Positions 35,669 through 43,511 are shown, numbered from the stretch's first letter. The stretch: 64,000 nt of DNA from Actinomycetota bacterium (GCA_014381945.1 JACNKQ010000031.1:22644-86643), one strand, 5' to 3'. Made by a program: numbers and translations. Notes: a model not told the origin generated them from the letters alone.

Positions 35669-36007
35669 TCAGTCGAACCAGATCCGCTGGTGTTCCCGGC
35701 TCATCGGATGCAGGAGGAGCGCCAGGAGGACCCCGGGGAAGAGAAGGGCGAGCAGCAGGCTGCTGTCGAGGCCGTAGATCCGGACACGTGCGACGATGGC
35801 GAGGGCTGACACGACGACCGCCATCTGCCAGCCGACCTTCTTGTCGTTGGCGACGAGGTAGCCCGAGGGGAACATGAGCAGGCCCAGCAGCAGCAGGAGT
35901 TCGGACCCCCGGATGAGGCTGAAGAAGCCCTCCAGGTAGAGCAGCATCGTGCCTGTCGCCAGTGTCTGTGGCTGGTGCCGGTTGACCCAGCGCCGCTGTG
36001 ACTCCAT
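35669..36007 (-). CDS. small integral membrane protein, function unknown
   Basis: 112 residues, about four membrane segments: TGTMLLYLEGFFSLIRG, LLLLLGLLMFPSGYLVAN, WQMAVVVSALAIVARVRIYG, LLLALLFPGVLLALLLHP. The N-terminus is cytoplasmic-looking (SQRRWVNRHQPQTLA) and the end is basic and aromatic. I do not recognise the family. It is held between rlmN and menG with 4-base gaps on each side, so it is translated within the same operon. A link to menaquinone or membrane physiology is possible but unsupported. Confidence 0.72.
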   Translation of the reverse strand: MESQRRWVNRHQPQTLATGTMLLYLEGFFSLIRGSELLLLLGLLMFPSGYLVANDKKVGWQMAVVVSALAIVARVRIYGLDSSLLLALLFPGVLLALLLHPMSREHQRIWFD

Positions 36008-36011
36008 CGGG

Positions 36012-37112
36012 TCAGTCTGGCAGGGCGGTGGCCGCTTGCCGCCGATCCGGCGCCGCCACCGGGGTGTCCAGACGGTCGGCGCGCAACTGTCCGCAGGCTG
36101 CGTCGATCTCGGTTCCCCGGGTACGGCGGACCGTCACGTTGGCGCCGTGGGCCCGCAACTCGTCGGCGAAGTCGGCCACCCGCTGCGCCGATGACCCGCG
36201 GGTCGGCCAGCCGGGCGTCGGGTTGAGCGGTATGAGGTTTATGTGTGCACCCAGGGACCTGGCGAAGGAGGCGAAGCGCAGGGCATCCTCGGGACGGTCG
36301 TTGGTCTCGTGGATCAGCGCCCACTCCAGCGAGAGGCGACGGCCGGTCGAGTCGATGTGGCGACGACACGCTTCGGCCAGCTCCGCCAGGGGCCACCGAC
36401 GGTTGATCGGCACCAGCTCGTCCCGCAGGTCGTCGTCGGCTGCGTGGAGGGAGACGGCCAGGTTCACGGGCAGTTGCTCTCCGGCAAGGCGCACAATCCC
36501 GGGTACCAGGCCGACGGTGGAGATGGTCAGGTGCCGTGCCGAGAGCCCCAGGGCACCGTGGATGCGTTCGACGGCGCCCCAGGTGCGCTCGTAGTTGGCG
36601 AGCGGTTCTCCCATGCCCATGAACACGACGTTCGACACGCGACGCCCGCCGGCATCCCGCTGGGCCCGGACGACCTGCTCGACGATCTCACCGGTGGTCA
36701 GGTGGCGGTCGAAGCCCATCTGCCCGGTGGCGCAGAAGCCGCACCCCATGGCGCACCCCGACTGGGTGCTGACGCAGACCGTGGACCGCTCCTCGTAGTG
36801 CATGAGCACCGTCTCGACCAGAGCGCCGTCGGTGAGGCGCCACAACCACTTGACGGTCTCGCCCCCGTCGCCGACCGACCGGGTCTCCTCTGCCAGGCCG
36901 GACGGGAGGCTTTCGGCGAGGCGCTCCCTCAGAGCCGAAGGGAGCGTCATGATCTGCATCGGATCGGACAGGTCTACGTAGAGACCGTGCCAGAGTTGCT
37001 CGATCCGGTAGGAGGGCTGCTCGCCGAGCAGCGATTCGAGCAGCGACCCGAGTGCCGCCCGGTCGTGGTCGTAGCGGGTGACCGGGAGTCCGGGGAGTCC
37101 GGCGCTGATCAC
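36012..37112 (-). CDS. rlmN: dual-specificity rRNA/tRNA A2 methyltransferase RlmN
   Basis: 366 residues from the GTG overlapping the mshD stop (GTGA). Radical-SAM enzyme making m2A2503 in 23S rRNA and m2A37 in tRNA. Seen: YRIEQLWHGLYVDLSDPMQIMTLPSALRE in the accessory domain, the cluster motif CAMGCGFCATGQMGF (CxxxCxxC), NVVFMGMGEPLANYE, LTISTVGLVPGIVRLA, LAVSLHAADDDLRDELVPINRR, INLIPLNPTPG, and TRGTEIDAACGQLR with the second catalytic Cys. A longer upstream opening exists in the frame but lies within mshD. Confidence 0.95.
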   Translation of the reverse strand: MISAGLPGLPVTRYDHDRAALGSLLESLLGEQPSYRIEQLWHGLYVDLSDPMQIMTLPSALRERLAESLPSGLAEETRSVGDGGETVKWLWRLTDGALVETVLMHYEERSTVCVSTQSGCAMGCGFCATGQMGFDRHLTTGEIVEQVVRAQRDAGGRRVSNVVFMGMGEPLANYERTWGAVERIHGALGLSARHLTISTVGLVPGIVRLAGEQLPVNLAVSLHAADDDLRDELVPINRRWPLAELAEACRRHIDSTGRRLSLEWALIHETNDRPEDALRFASFARSLGAHINLIPLNPTPGWPTRGSSAQRVADFADELRAHGANVTVRRTRGTEIDAACGQLRADRLDTPVAAPDRRQAATALPD

Positions 37113-37843
37113 CGGACTATGCGCTGGAAGGAGCGGTTGATGCTGGTGCGCTGGAATCCGAGCGCCTCGTAGAGACGGTTGGCATGCCGGTTGTCGGATT
37201 CGACGTAGAGCATCGAGTTGCGCAGTCCCTGTCCGCTGAGCCATGCCAGGCCGTCCAGGACCAACTCCCGACCGAGCCCGCGCCCGTGGAAGTCGGGGTC
37301 CACGGCAATGGCGTAGATCTCTCCGATCGGAGGCTGCTCGTCGGCGTGCACCTTTGTCCAGCAGAAGCCGGCGAGGCGGCCCTCGATCTCGAGCAGGCGG
37401 AAGCCGTCGGGGTCGAACCATGGTTCGGCACACTTCCCGGCGAACTCAGCGGGGGTGAGGTCGCCCTGTTCCGGGTGCCAGTCGAATGCCCGGTTGTTGA
37501 CCTCGAGGAAGGCGTCTTCGTCGGCGGTGGTGAAGGCGCGCGTGGCGAGGTCGGTGTCCGGGGCCGGCAGCGGGCGCTCGAGCCGCCACAGGTCCCGGTA
37601 GTGGATGAACCCGGCTGCAATCGGTACCCGGTCGCTGGTGGGCGTGGCATTTTCGATCCAGAACTCCAGACGGCCTCCCTCGTCGAGCATTACTGCCTGC
37701 GTGGCGGCCTCGAGCAGGCGCTGCCGTCGGACGTCGTCGTCTCCCTCCACCCGGAGTTCGACCAGCCAACCGTTGCGGGCGGTGGTGAGTACGACGGTGT
37801 CGGTGCCGTCGGATACCTCGAGACGCTCGGATTCGGTTGCCAT
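37109..37843 (-). CDS. mshD: mycothiol synthase-like acetyltransferase (MshD)
   Basis: 244 residues. MshD acetylates Cys-GlcN-Ins, the last step of mycothiol synthesis. The C-terminal GNAT domain (about 95-244) closely follows MshD: FLEVNNRAFDWHPEQGDLT, PWFDPDGFRLLEIEGRLAGF, CWTKVHADEQPPIGEIYAIAV, DPDFHGRGLGRELVL (acetyl-CoA loop) and LYVESDNRHANRLYEALGF. Known MshD proteins are about 300 residues with two GNAT repeats; here the first is reduced to about 90 residues. The ATG at 37843 is preceded by TAGCCT at 8 bases. Confidence 0.85.
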   Translation of the reverse strand: MATESERLEVSDGTDTVVLTTARNGWLVELRVEGDDDVRRQRLLEAATQAVMLDEGGRLEFWIENATPTSDRVPIAAGFIHYRDLWRLERPLPAPDTDLATRAFTTADEDAFLEVNNRAFDWHPEQGDLTPAEFAGKCAEPWFDPDGFRLLEIEGRLAGFCWTKVHADEQPPIGEIYAIAVDPDFHGRGLGRELVLDGLAWLSGQGLRNSMLYVESDNRHANRLYEALGFQRTSINRSFQRIVR

Positions 37844-37851
37844 CGGCGGCG

Positions 37852-37903
37852 AGGCTAGCCGGATGCGTACACGGACCCGCATGCCCTGCACAGGCGGTAC
37901 CTT
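37852..37903. promoter_or_regulatory. divergent -10 boxes of mshD and nth
   Basis: Minus strand TAGCCT (37857-37852) is 8 bases from the mshD ATG. Plus strand TACCTT (37898-37903) is 7 bases from the nth ATG (37911). Both genes lack Shine-Dalgarno sequences. Confidence 0.55.
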
Positions 37904-37910
37904 CGACGGG

Positions 37911-38552
37911 ATGGGACGACCGAGATCACCTGCGGGTCGCGCACGGGAGGCCAACCGACGCCTGACCGACGAGTACCCGGACGCCGAATGCGAGCTCACC
38001 CACGACAACCCCTACGAGCTGCTGGCGGCGACGATCCTCTCGGCCCAGTGCACCGACAAGCGCATCAACATGGTCACGCCGGTGCTTTTCGCCCGCTACC
38101 CGACGCCATGGGACCTCGCCGAGGCCGTCCCGTCCGAACTCGAGGAGATCGTCCGGTCGACCGGCTTCTATGCCAACAAGGCCCGGAGCCTGCTCGGGAT
38201 GGCGCAGAGGCTGGTCGAGGCCTACGACGGTGAGGTGCCGGGCTCCATGGCCGACCTGACCTCACTTCCCGGGGTCGGTCGCAAGACGGCGAACGTGGTA
38301 CGCAGCGTGGCCCTGGGCCTGCCCGGCCTTCCGGTCGACACGCATGTGGGTCGCCTGTCGCGTCGCCTGGGCCTGACCGGGGAGACGGACCCGGTGAAGG
38401 TGGAATACGAGCTCAACCCGATGATCCCGGCGGATGACCGGGGAGATTTCAGCATGCGCCTGATCCTGCACGGCCGGCGGGTCTGCCCCAGCCGGAAGCC
38501 CCGCTGCGGCGAGTGTGTCCTCAACGACTTCTGTCCCGCCTCGGAGGTCTGA
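37911..38552 (+). CDS. nth: endonuclease III (Nth)
   Basis: 213 residues. Base-excision glycosylase/AP lyase for oxidised pyrimidines. Seen: ILSAQCTDKRINMVTPVLFARYP with the catalytic Lys region, the helix-hairpin-helix LPGVGRKTANVVRSVALG, VDTHVGRLSRRLGLT with the catalytic Asp, and a [4Fe-4S] site CPSRKPRCGECVLNDFC (C-x6-C-x2-C-x5-C) near the C-terminus. Complete and of normal length. The gene is followed by a structured non-coding region. Confidence 0.96.
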   Translation: MGRPRSPAGRAREANRRLTDEYPDAECELTHDNPYELLAATILSAQCTDKRINMVTPVLFARYPTPWDLAEAVPSELEEIVRSTGFYANKARSLLGMAQRLVEAYDGEVPGSMADLTSLPGVGRKTANVVRSVALGLPGLPVDTHVGRLSRRLGLTGETDPVKVEYELNPMIPADDRGDFSMRLILHGRRVCPSRKPRCGECVLNDFCPASEV

Positions 38553-38636
38553 GCGGTACCTGCCGCCTGTCGGGAAGGTTGGGGCGGGAGGAGGGAGATT
38601 TCGGCATTTCGACTTTCCCTCGTGCGTTGGATGGAC

Positions 38637-38642
38637 TAACTT
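38637..38642 (+). promoter_or_regulatory. -10 box TAACTT of the candidate small RNA
   Basis: TAACTT lies exactly 6 bases before the first base of a hairpin at 38649, the same spacing as between -10 boxes and start codons elsewhere in the window. No TTGACA-like -35 is evident. Confidence 0.35.
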
Positions 38643-38648
38643 GCGCCT

Positions 38649-38740
38649 GTCAGGTTCCCGCCACCTGACCCGCGAGGATCGGGTTCCCGCCACCCACCTC
38701 GCCGCTCGGCGCCCCTTTCGAGGGGCGTCGAGCACTTTTT
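38649..38740 (+). ncRNA. candidate small RNA with two C-rich hairpin loops (6C-like)
   Basis: Hairpin 1: GTCAGGT-TCCCGCC-ACCTGAC (38649-38669), a perfect 7-base stem. Hairpin 2: GGGT-TCCCGCC-ACCC (38681-38695), with the identical 7-base loop. Hairpin 3 with a TTCG loop (38710-38727) is followed by a T5 run (38736-38740). The 13 bases GGTTCCCGCCACC are repeated exactly at 38653 and 38682. Two stem-loops with C-rich loops and a terminal hairpin recall the 6C RNA described in Actinobacteria, although the C-runs here are interrupted by one G. No open frame of note lies within it. Confidence 0.45.
38710..38740 (+). terminator. UUCG-loop hairpin plus T-run after nth / the small RNA
   Basis: CGCCCCT (38710-38716), loop TTCG, AGGGGCG (38721-38727), perfect 7-base stem; 8 bases later TTTTT (38736-38740). 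The gap before the T-run is long for a classical intrinsic terminator. Confidence 0.5.
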
Positions 38741-38743
38741 GGG

Positions 38744-38775
38744 CGCACGTACGACGCCTGTCGGGCGTACGTGCG
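38744..38775. repeat. 10-base perfect inverted repeat
   Basis: CGCACGTACG (38744-38753) and CGTACGTGCG (38766-38775), 12-base spacer. A shifted pairing, ACGCC (38754-38758) with GGCGT (38764-38768), is also possible. Lies between the candidate small RNA and the convergent small gene, so it could be an operator or a terminator element. Confidence 0.6.
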
Positions 38776-38789
38776 TGTCGTAGGGTCCT

Positions 38790-39014
38790 TCATCGAAGCC
38801 GGCGGCGGGTGCGACCCAACTCCCTCCTGGCGCCCTGGAGGTGGCGCTCGACCTCCAGCAGGCCGGCGGTGTCGTCGGTGCGTTCTCCGTCGGGCCCGTT
38901 GTCGAGGAGTTCGCCGATCCGATCGAGGAGGGCATCCAACTGGCCTACGACCGACGAGAGTTCAGCGTCAGAGGGAGCGCCCCCTCCTGGGGGTGGGGTG
39001 TACCCGGGTGCCAT
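38790..39014 (-). CDS. small helical protein, function unknown
   Basis: 74 residues: a Pro/Gly-rich start (APGYTPPPGGGAPSDAEL), then two predicted amphipathic helices (SSVVGQLDALLDRIGELLDN and AGLLEVERHLQGARRELGRTRRRLR) with heptad spacing. CAGACT lies 6 bases upstream of the ATG on the minus strand, which supports expression. I do not recognise a family. It is divergent from hisD, with 102 bases between the starts, and convergent with nth. A longer open frame extends upstream antisense to hisD and hisC; I regard that part as chance. Confidence 0.5.
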   Translation of the reverse strand: MAPGYTPPPGGGAPSDAELSSVVGQLDALLDRIGELLDNGPDGERTDDTAGLLEVERHLQGARRELGRTRRRLR

Positions 39015-39104
39015 GCACAGAGTCTGGTGCAGAACGAGGGCGCCGGCCACCTCATCCGGGGGCCGGGTGGTGCAAACCCCACCGAGCGGCAGGGGAGTGA
39101 CCGC

Positions 39105-39110
39105 TAGCGT
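39105..39110 (+). promoter_or_regulatory. -10 box TAGCGT of the his operon (leaderless pattern)
   Basis: TAGCGT, 6 bases, then GTG 39117 of hisD. No leader, so no room for a his leader peptide or T-box; control must be at initiation. Confidence 0.55.
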
Positions 39111-39116
39111 GGCGGG

Positions 39117-40421
39117 GTGCTCCGACGAATCGACCTGCGTGGCTACGAGGGGGACCTCGTCGACGTGCTCCCACGCCCCATCCCCGGCGAGGACGGGCCC
39201 CTCGAAGCCGTCCGGGCCATCATCGACGATGTGCGTGTCCGCGGCGACGAGGCGATCCGCGAAATGGGGGAACGTTTCGACGGAGTCCGCCCCGGGTCCC
39301 TCGTGGTCGGCCCCGACGAGATGAGCGAATCCCTGTCGGCGATCGACATACCGCTGCGAACGGCCCTGGAGGTGGCTGCCGGATCGATTCGCCTGCACCA
39401 CGAGGCCCAGGCCCGAACCGACCACGAGTGGGAGCGTGACGGCCTGTCCGTCAGGTCGCGGGCCGTACCCGTCGACCGTGCGGGCTGCTACGTCCCGGGG
39501 GGCCGGGCCTCGTATCCGTCGACGGTCCTGATGACGGCCATCCCGGCCGGCGTGGCCGGCGTCGGTGAGGTGGTGGTCTGTGTGCCACCGGGACCAGACG
39601 GCCGCATCGCCGACGTGACGCTGGCGGCGGCGGCTGTGGCAGGGGCCGATGTCGTCCACCCCGTGGGTGGTGCCCAGGCGATCGCTGCACTCGCCTACGG
39701 CACTGAGAGCATCCGGCCGGTCGACGTCGTGGTGGGCCCCGGGAACGTCTACGTAGCCCTGGCCAAGCGCGAGGTGGCCGGTCGTGTGGGCGTTCCCTCT
39801 GCCTTCGCCGGGCCCTCCGAGGTCGTCGTCGTCGCCGATGCGACGGCGCCAGTCGGGTTCGCAGCCATCGACATGGTGGTGCAGGCCGAACACGGTCCGG
39901 ACGGGCTGGCCTGGCTGGTCACCTTCGACGAGTCCGTGGCCGACGCCGTCGAGGCCGAGATCGCCGCCATCACCGAGGCATCCCGGCGCCGCAACGACAT
40001 CGAATCGACCCTGGCCGTGTCCGGGCTCGTGGTGCTCGTGGAGGACGTCGGACAGGCGGCTGCGGTGGTGAACCACATCGCCCCGGAGCACCTCCAGCTC
40101 ATGGTCGGGGATCCACAGGAAGTGGCGGCACAGGTCCGCCACGCAGGGGCCGTGTTCTGCGGGCCATGGTCGCCGGCATCGCTCGGCGACTACGTGGCGG
40201 GCCCGAGCCACGTGCTGCCTACGGCGGGGACGGCGCGCTTCGCCGGTGCTCTTTCGCTTGCCGACTTCACCAGGGACGTCCACGTGGTCACCGCCGACCG
40301 CTCGGCGGTAGCGGCCCTGGGGCCCCATGTGGTCGTCCTCGCCGAGGCCGAGGGCCTCGACGCACACGCAGAGTCGCTCCGGAGGCGTCTCGCCGCCATC
40401 GAAGGAGGCGACGATGTCTGA
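39117..40421 (+). CDS. hisD: histidinol dehydrogenase HisD
   Basis: 434 residues, GTG start. Zn/NAD enzyme catalysing the last two steps of histidine synthesis. Seen: VPVDRAGCYVPGGRASYPSTVLMTAIPA, HPVGGAQAIAALAYGTESI, VVGPGNVYVALAKREVAG, FAGPSEVVVVAD, VQAEHGPDGLAWLVTF with zinc/catalytic His, and NHIAPEHLQL with the catalytic Glu-His pair; GPSHVLPTAGTARFAGALS near the end. First gene of hisDCBHAF; overlaps hisC by 8 bases. Confidence 0.97.
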   Translation: MLRRIDLRGYEGDLVDVLPRPIPGEDGPLEAVRAIIDDVRVRGDEAIREMGERFDGVRPGSLVVGPDEMSESLSAIDIPLRTALEVAAGSIRLHHEAQARTDHEWERDGLSVRSRAVPVDRAGCYVPGGRASYPSTVLMTAIPAGVAGVGEVVVCVPPGPDGRIADVTLAAAAVAGADVVHPVGGAQAIAALAYGTESIRPVDVVVGPGNVYVALAKREVAGRVGVPSAFAGPSEVVVVADATAPVGFAAIDMVVQAEHGPDGLAWLVTFDESVADAVEAEIAAITEASRRRNDIESTLAVSGLVVLVEDVGQAAAVVNHIAPEHLQLMVGDPQEVAAQVRHAGAVFCGPWSPASLGDYVAGPSHVLPTAGTARFAGALSLADFTRDVHVVTADRSAVAALGPHVVVLAEAEGLDAHAESLRRRLAAIEGGDDV

Positions 40422-41511
40422 GCTCCCGTCCGCCAGGGGCGAGATAGCCGGCCTGGCGGGGTACCACTCACCCCAGGTCGAGGTCGAGGTGCGCCTCAAC
40501 ACCAACGAATCGCCGGTGCCGCCACCGGCGGGGTTCCTGGGCGCCCTCGCCGATGCCGTGCCCACCCTGGGCCTCAACCGCTATCCGGACCGTGCCGCCA
40601 CCGGCCTGCGGTCAGCCCTGGCACACCGTTACTCAATCGACCCGGCGCAGGTCTTCTGTGGCAACGGCTCCAACGAGGTCCTCCAGTCGGTGCTGTTGGC
40701 ATACGGGGGCGCCGGCCGTACAGCGGCGGTGTTCGAGCCCACCTATGCGCTGCACTCCCAGATCGCCCGAGCCACCGGTACCCGGGTGGTGGCCGGCCGG
40801 CGCGGTGACGACTTCCTGCTTTCTGCCGACGTCGTCAGGTCGCTCGTCGAGTCAGAGCGACCCGACGTCGTGTTCCTCTGCTCGCCGAACAACCCCACCG
40901 GAACCATCGACACCCCCGACCTCATACCGGTTGTGCTCGAGTTGCTGGGGGAGTACGGCGGGCTTCTCGTGGTCGATGAGGCATACGGGCAGTTCGCCGC
41001 CACCTCGGCCGTGGACCTGATAGCCGAGGACCGGGCACTGGTGGTCAGCCGTACCTTCTCCAAGACCTGGGCGTTGGCGGGCCTGCGCCTCGGCTACCTC
41101 ATGGGCCCATCCTGGTGCCTGTCCGAACTGGACAAGGTGGTGCTCCCGTACCACCTCGATGCCATCAAGCAGGCGGCCGGGGTCCTGGCGCTCGGGTACG
41201 CACCGGAGATGGAGGAGCGGGTGGCCGCCCTGGTCGCCGAACGCGAGCGGGTCACGGCGGCCCTGCAGGAACTGCCGGTGGAGGTGTGGCCGTCGTCGGC
41301 CAACTTCGTACTCTTCCGCCCCGGGGATCGTGCCGCCAGCGAGGTGTGGCAGGGGCTTCTGGAGCGCTCCATCCTCGTAAGGGACTGCTCCTCCTGGGAC
41401 GGGCTGGCGGGCTGCCTGCGGGTCACGATCGGAACCGAAGAGGAGGACGACCGCTTCCTGGTCGCCCTCAGGGAAGTGTTACGGGAAGGAACACCGGAAG
41501 ATGGGATCTGA
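40414..41511 (+). CDS. hisC: histidinol-phosphate aminotransferase HisC
   Basis: 365 residues; AAGGAGG 5 bases before ATG. PLP enzyme that transaminates imidazole acetol phosphate. Seen: RLNTNESPVPPPAG, NRYPD, CGNGSNEVLQSVLLAYG, LCSPNNPTGT, VVDEAYGQFA, and SRTFSKTWALAGLRLGYLMG carrying the PLP lysine. The final residues overlap hisB. Specificity for HisP rather than aromatic amino acids rests on operon position. Confidence 0.95.
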   Translation: MSELPSARGEIAGLAGYHSPQVEVEVRLNTNESPVPPPAGFLGALADAVPTLGLNRYPDRAATGLRSALAHRYSIDPAQVFCGNGSNEVLQSVLLAYGGAGRTAAVFEPTYALHSQIARATGTRVVAGRRGDDFLLSADVVRSLVESERPDVVFLCSPNNPTGTIDTPDLIPVVLELLGEYGGLLVVDEAYGQFAATSAVDLIAEDRALVVSRTFSKTWALAGLRLGYLMGPSWCLSELDKVVLPYHLDAIKQAAGVLALGYAPEMEERVAALVAERERVTAALQELPVEVWPSSANFVLFRPGDRAASEVWQGLLERSILVRDCSSWDGLAGCLRVTIGTEEEDDRFLVALREVLREGTPEDGI

Positions 41512-42112
41512 CATGGACAGGACGGGTGAGCGGCAACGCACGACCAAAGAGACGCAGATTGCGGTCTCGGTCGACCTCGATGGTGGCGCCAGCGGCGCAG
41601 GGGCCTCAGCGGATACGGGCATACCCTTTTTCGACCACATGCTGGAGCAGTTGGGTCGCCATGGCGGCCTCGGGCTCGACGTCCGGTGCAGTGGCGACCT
41701 CGAGATCGATGCCCACCACACGATCGAGGACGTCGGAATAGCGCTCGGCGAGGCGATCGCCGATGCTCTGGGTGACAAGGCGGGCGTGCGGCGCTTCGCG
41801 TCGGTCAGCGTGCCCCTGGACGAGGCACTGGTCGATGTCGCCATGGACCTTTCCGGACGCCCCTACCTCCACTACGAGATCGACTTCCCGGGCGAGAAGA
41901 TCCTCGGGGATCCACCCTTCGACCACCAGTTGGTCGAGGAGTTCTGGCGGGCCTTCGCCGTGGCGGCACGGTTGACCCTGCACATTTCGATGGTCCGGGG
42001 AAAAAACACCCACCACATCATCGAAGCAGGATTCAAAGGCGTTGCGCGGGCCCTTCGTGACGCCGTGAGAATCGAGGGCGCCGGGGTGCCCTCGACCAAG
42101 GGGAGCCTGTGA
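41501..42112 (+). CDS. hisB: imidazoleglycerol-phosphate dehydratase HisB
   Basis: 203 residues, monofunctional (no HisN phosphatase domain). Two Mn-binding His repeats: GLDVRCSGDLEIDAHHTIED with VGIALGEAIADALGDKAG, and GKNTHHIIEAGFKGVARALRDAV. The signature FFDHMLEQLGRHGGLGL is intact. ATG 41501 overlaps hisC; a second ATG at 41513 is a possible start. Stop overlaps hisH (GTGA). Confidence 0.96.
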   Translation: MGSDMDRTGERQRTTKETQIAVSVDLDGGASGAGASADTGIPFFDHMLEQLGRHGGLGLDVRCSGDLEIDAHHTIEDVGIALGEAIADALGDKAGVRRFASVSVPLDEALVDVAMDLSGRPYLHYEIDFPGEKILGDPPFDHQLVEEFWRAFAVAARLTLHISMVRGKNTHHIIEAGFKGVARALRDAVRIEGAGVPSTKGSL

Positions 42113-42735
42113 CCCGACCGGTCGTCGCCGTTCTCGACTACGGAATCGGCAACCTCCGTTCTGCGCAGAAGGCGCTGGATCGCGTCGGAGCCGACGCACG
42201 CCTGACCGCGGACGCCTCGGATATCGCCTCGGCTGCGGGGGTCGTGCTGCCCGGCGTGGGTGCATTCGGCCGCTGCACCGAGGCACTCGGCGAGTCGGGA
42301 CTCACCGAGATCGCCCGGGCGGCGGCGGCGGAGGCAAGCGACGGAGGACGCCCCTTCCTCGGCATCTGCGTCGGCCTGCAACTGTTGTACACGGGCAGCG
42401 ACGAGTCGCCCGGGGTCGACGGCCTGGGCATCGTCGAGGGCCGGGTGGAAGCCCTGTCCGGTGACGTCAAGCGCCCACAGATGCAGTGGAACCGCCTCGA
42501 CCACGTCGTCGGCCACCCCCTCTTCAGGGGCATCGAAGAGGAGGCGTGGGCGTACTTCGTGCATGGCTATGCCGCACCGGTCGGTCCCACCACCGTGGCC
42601 ACCTGCGAGTACGGCAGCACGGTGTGCGCCGCTGTCGCATGCGGCAACCTCTGGGCCACGCAGTTCCATCCTGAGAAGTCCGGCGAGGTCGGGCTGCAGG
42701 TCCTGCGGAACTTCGTAGATCGGCTGGCAGCGTGA
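42109..42735 (+). CDS. hisH: imidazoleglycerol-phosphate synthase glutaminase HisH
   Basis: 208 residues, GTG start. Class I glutaminase that channels ammonia to HisF. Seen: VAVLDYGIGNLRSAQKAL, VVLPGVGAFGRC (oxyanion PGVG), FLGICVGLQLLYTGSDE with the nucleophile Cys, FVHGYAA and WATQFHPEKSGEVGLQVL with catalytic His and Glu. Complete triad. Overlaps hisA. Confidence 0.96.
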   Translation: MTRPVVAVLDYGIGNLRSAQKALDRVGADARLTADASDIASAAGVVLPGVGAFGRCTEALGESGLTEIARAAAAEASDGGRPFLGICVGLQLLYTGSDESPGVDGLGIVEGRVEALSGDVKRPQMQWNRLDHVVGHPLFRGIEEEAWAYFVHGYAAPVGPTTVATCEYGSTVCAAVACGNLWATQFHPEKSGEVGLQVLRNFVDRLAA

Positions 42736-43511
42736 CCGCCGATCCGGCCCTCTCCCCGGCTGTCTTCCCGGCTGTCTTCCCGGCTGTCTTCCCGGCCATC
42801 GACCTGCGGGGTGGTCGCTGTGTCCGCCTCCTCCGCGGCGACTATGGGCGGGAGACCGTCTACGGGGACGACCCGGTGGCGCAGGCTCTCGCGTTCCAGG
42901 AGGCGGGGGCACGGTGGGTACACGTTGTGGACCTCGATGCAGCACGGACCGGTGACCCGGTGAATCGACCCGTCGTCGCAGCGATCGCTGGCGCTCTCGA
43001 CGTACCAGTCCAGACGGGGGGCGGCATCCGCAGCGTCGACGATGCGACAGCATTGTTCGCTGCGGGCGTGCGCCGCGTCGTCCTCGGGACGGCCGCCGTG
43101 GAACGTCCGGACCTCGTGGCCGAGGTGGCATCCCTGGGCGCTGTCGCTGTCGGGCTGGATGTCAGGGGACGCGAGGTGGCGGTCCGCGGCTGGACCGAGT
43201 CGAGCGGTCTCCTTCTCGGCCCGGCACTGCGGCGCTTCGAGGGCCTGGGCGCCGAGGCCCTGGTGATCACGCAGATCGAACGGGACGGCACCCTCGAGGG
43301 TCCCGACATCGGGATGTACCGGGAAGCGCTCGGGTCGACCCACCTCGATGTGTTGGCGTCGGGCGGTGTCGGGATCCCGGAGCACCTCGACGAACTGGCC
43401 GCCCTTGATGTCGCCGGTCGGAAGGTCGCCGGCGTCATCGTGGGACGGGCCCTCTACGAGGGCACGGTCGACCTGTCAGAGGCCCTGGCGAGGCTGGGGC
43501 AGGAACGATGA
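42732..43511 (+). CDS. hisA: ProFAR isomerase HisA with N-terminal PAVF repeats
   Basis: 259 residues, GTG start. TIM-barrel isomerase. Seen: [20 protein letters not shown] with the first catalytic Asp, [55 protein letters not shown] with the second catalytic Asp, and [16 protein letters not shown] and RDGT are of the HisA type; the PriA enzyme of Streptomyces and Mycobacterium reads SGGIR and KDGT. The presence of a separate trpF supports a HisA-only role. Just before the first strand the tetrapeptide PAVF is repeated three times, an expansion of the FPAI start of strand 1. Confidence 0.93.
   Translation: MTADPALSPAVFPAVFPAVFPAIDLRGGRCVRLLRGDYGRETVYGDDPVAQALAFQEAGARWVHVVDLDAARTGDPVNRPVVAAIAGALDVPVQTGGGIRSVDDATALFAAGVRRVVLGTAAVERPDLVAEVASLGAVAVGLDVRGREVAVRGWTESSGLLLGPALRRFEGLGAEALVITQIERDGTLEGPDIGMYREALGSTHLDVLASGGVGIPEHLDELAALDVAGRKVAGVIVGRALYEGTVDLSEALARLGQER
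42756..42791 (+). repeat. three 12-base in-frame repeats in hisA
   Basis: CCGGCTGTCTTC repeated exactly three times (42756, 42768, 42780), encoding PAVF x3, followed by CCGGCCATC (PAI) of the normal protein. Confidence 0.95.

Noticed and set aside
39015..39116. his leader peptide or T-box before hisD
   Set aside because: The TAGCGT box is only 6 bases from the start codon, and no His-rich short frame or T-box motif was found.
39015..40577. Long minus-strand frame antisense to hisD and hisC
   Set aside because: Arg/His/Gly-rich composition without motifs; the opposite strand encodes well-conserved enzymes.
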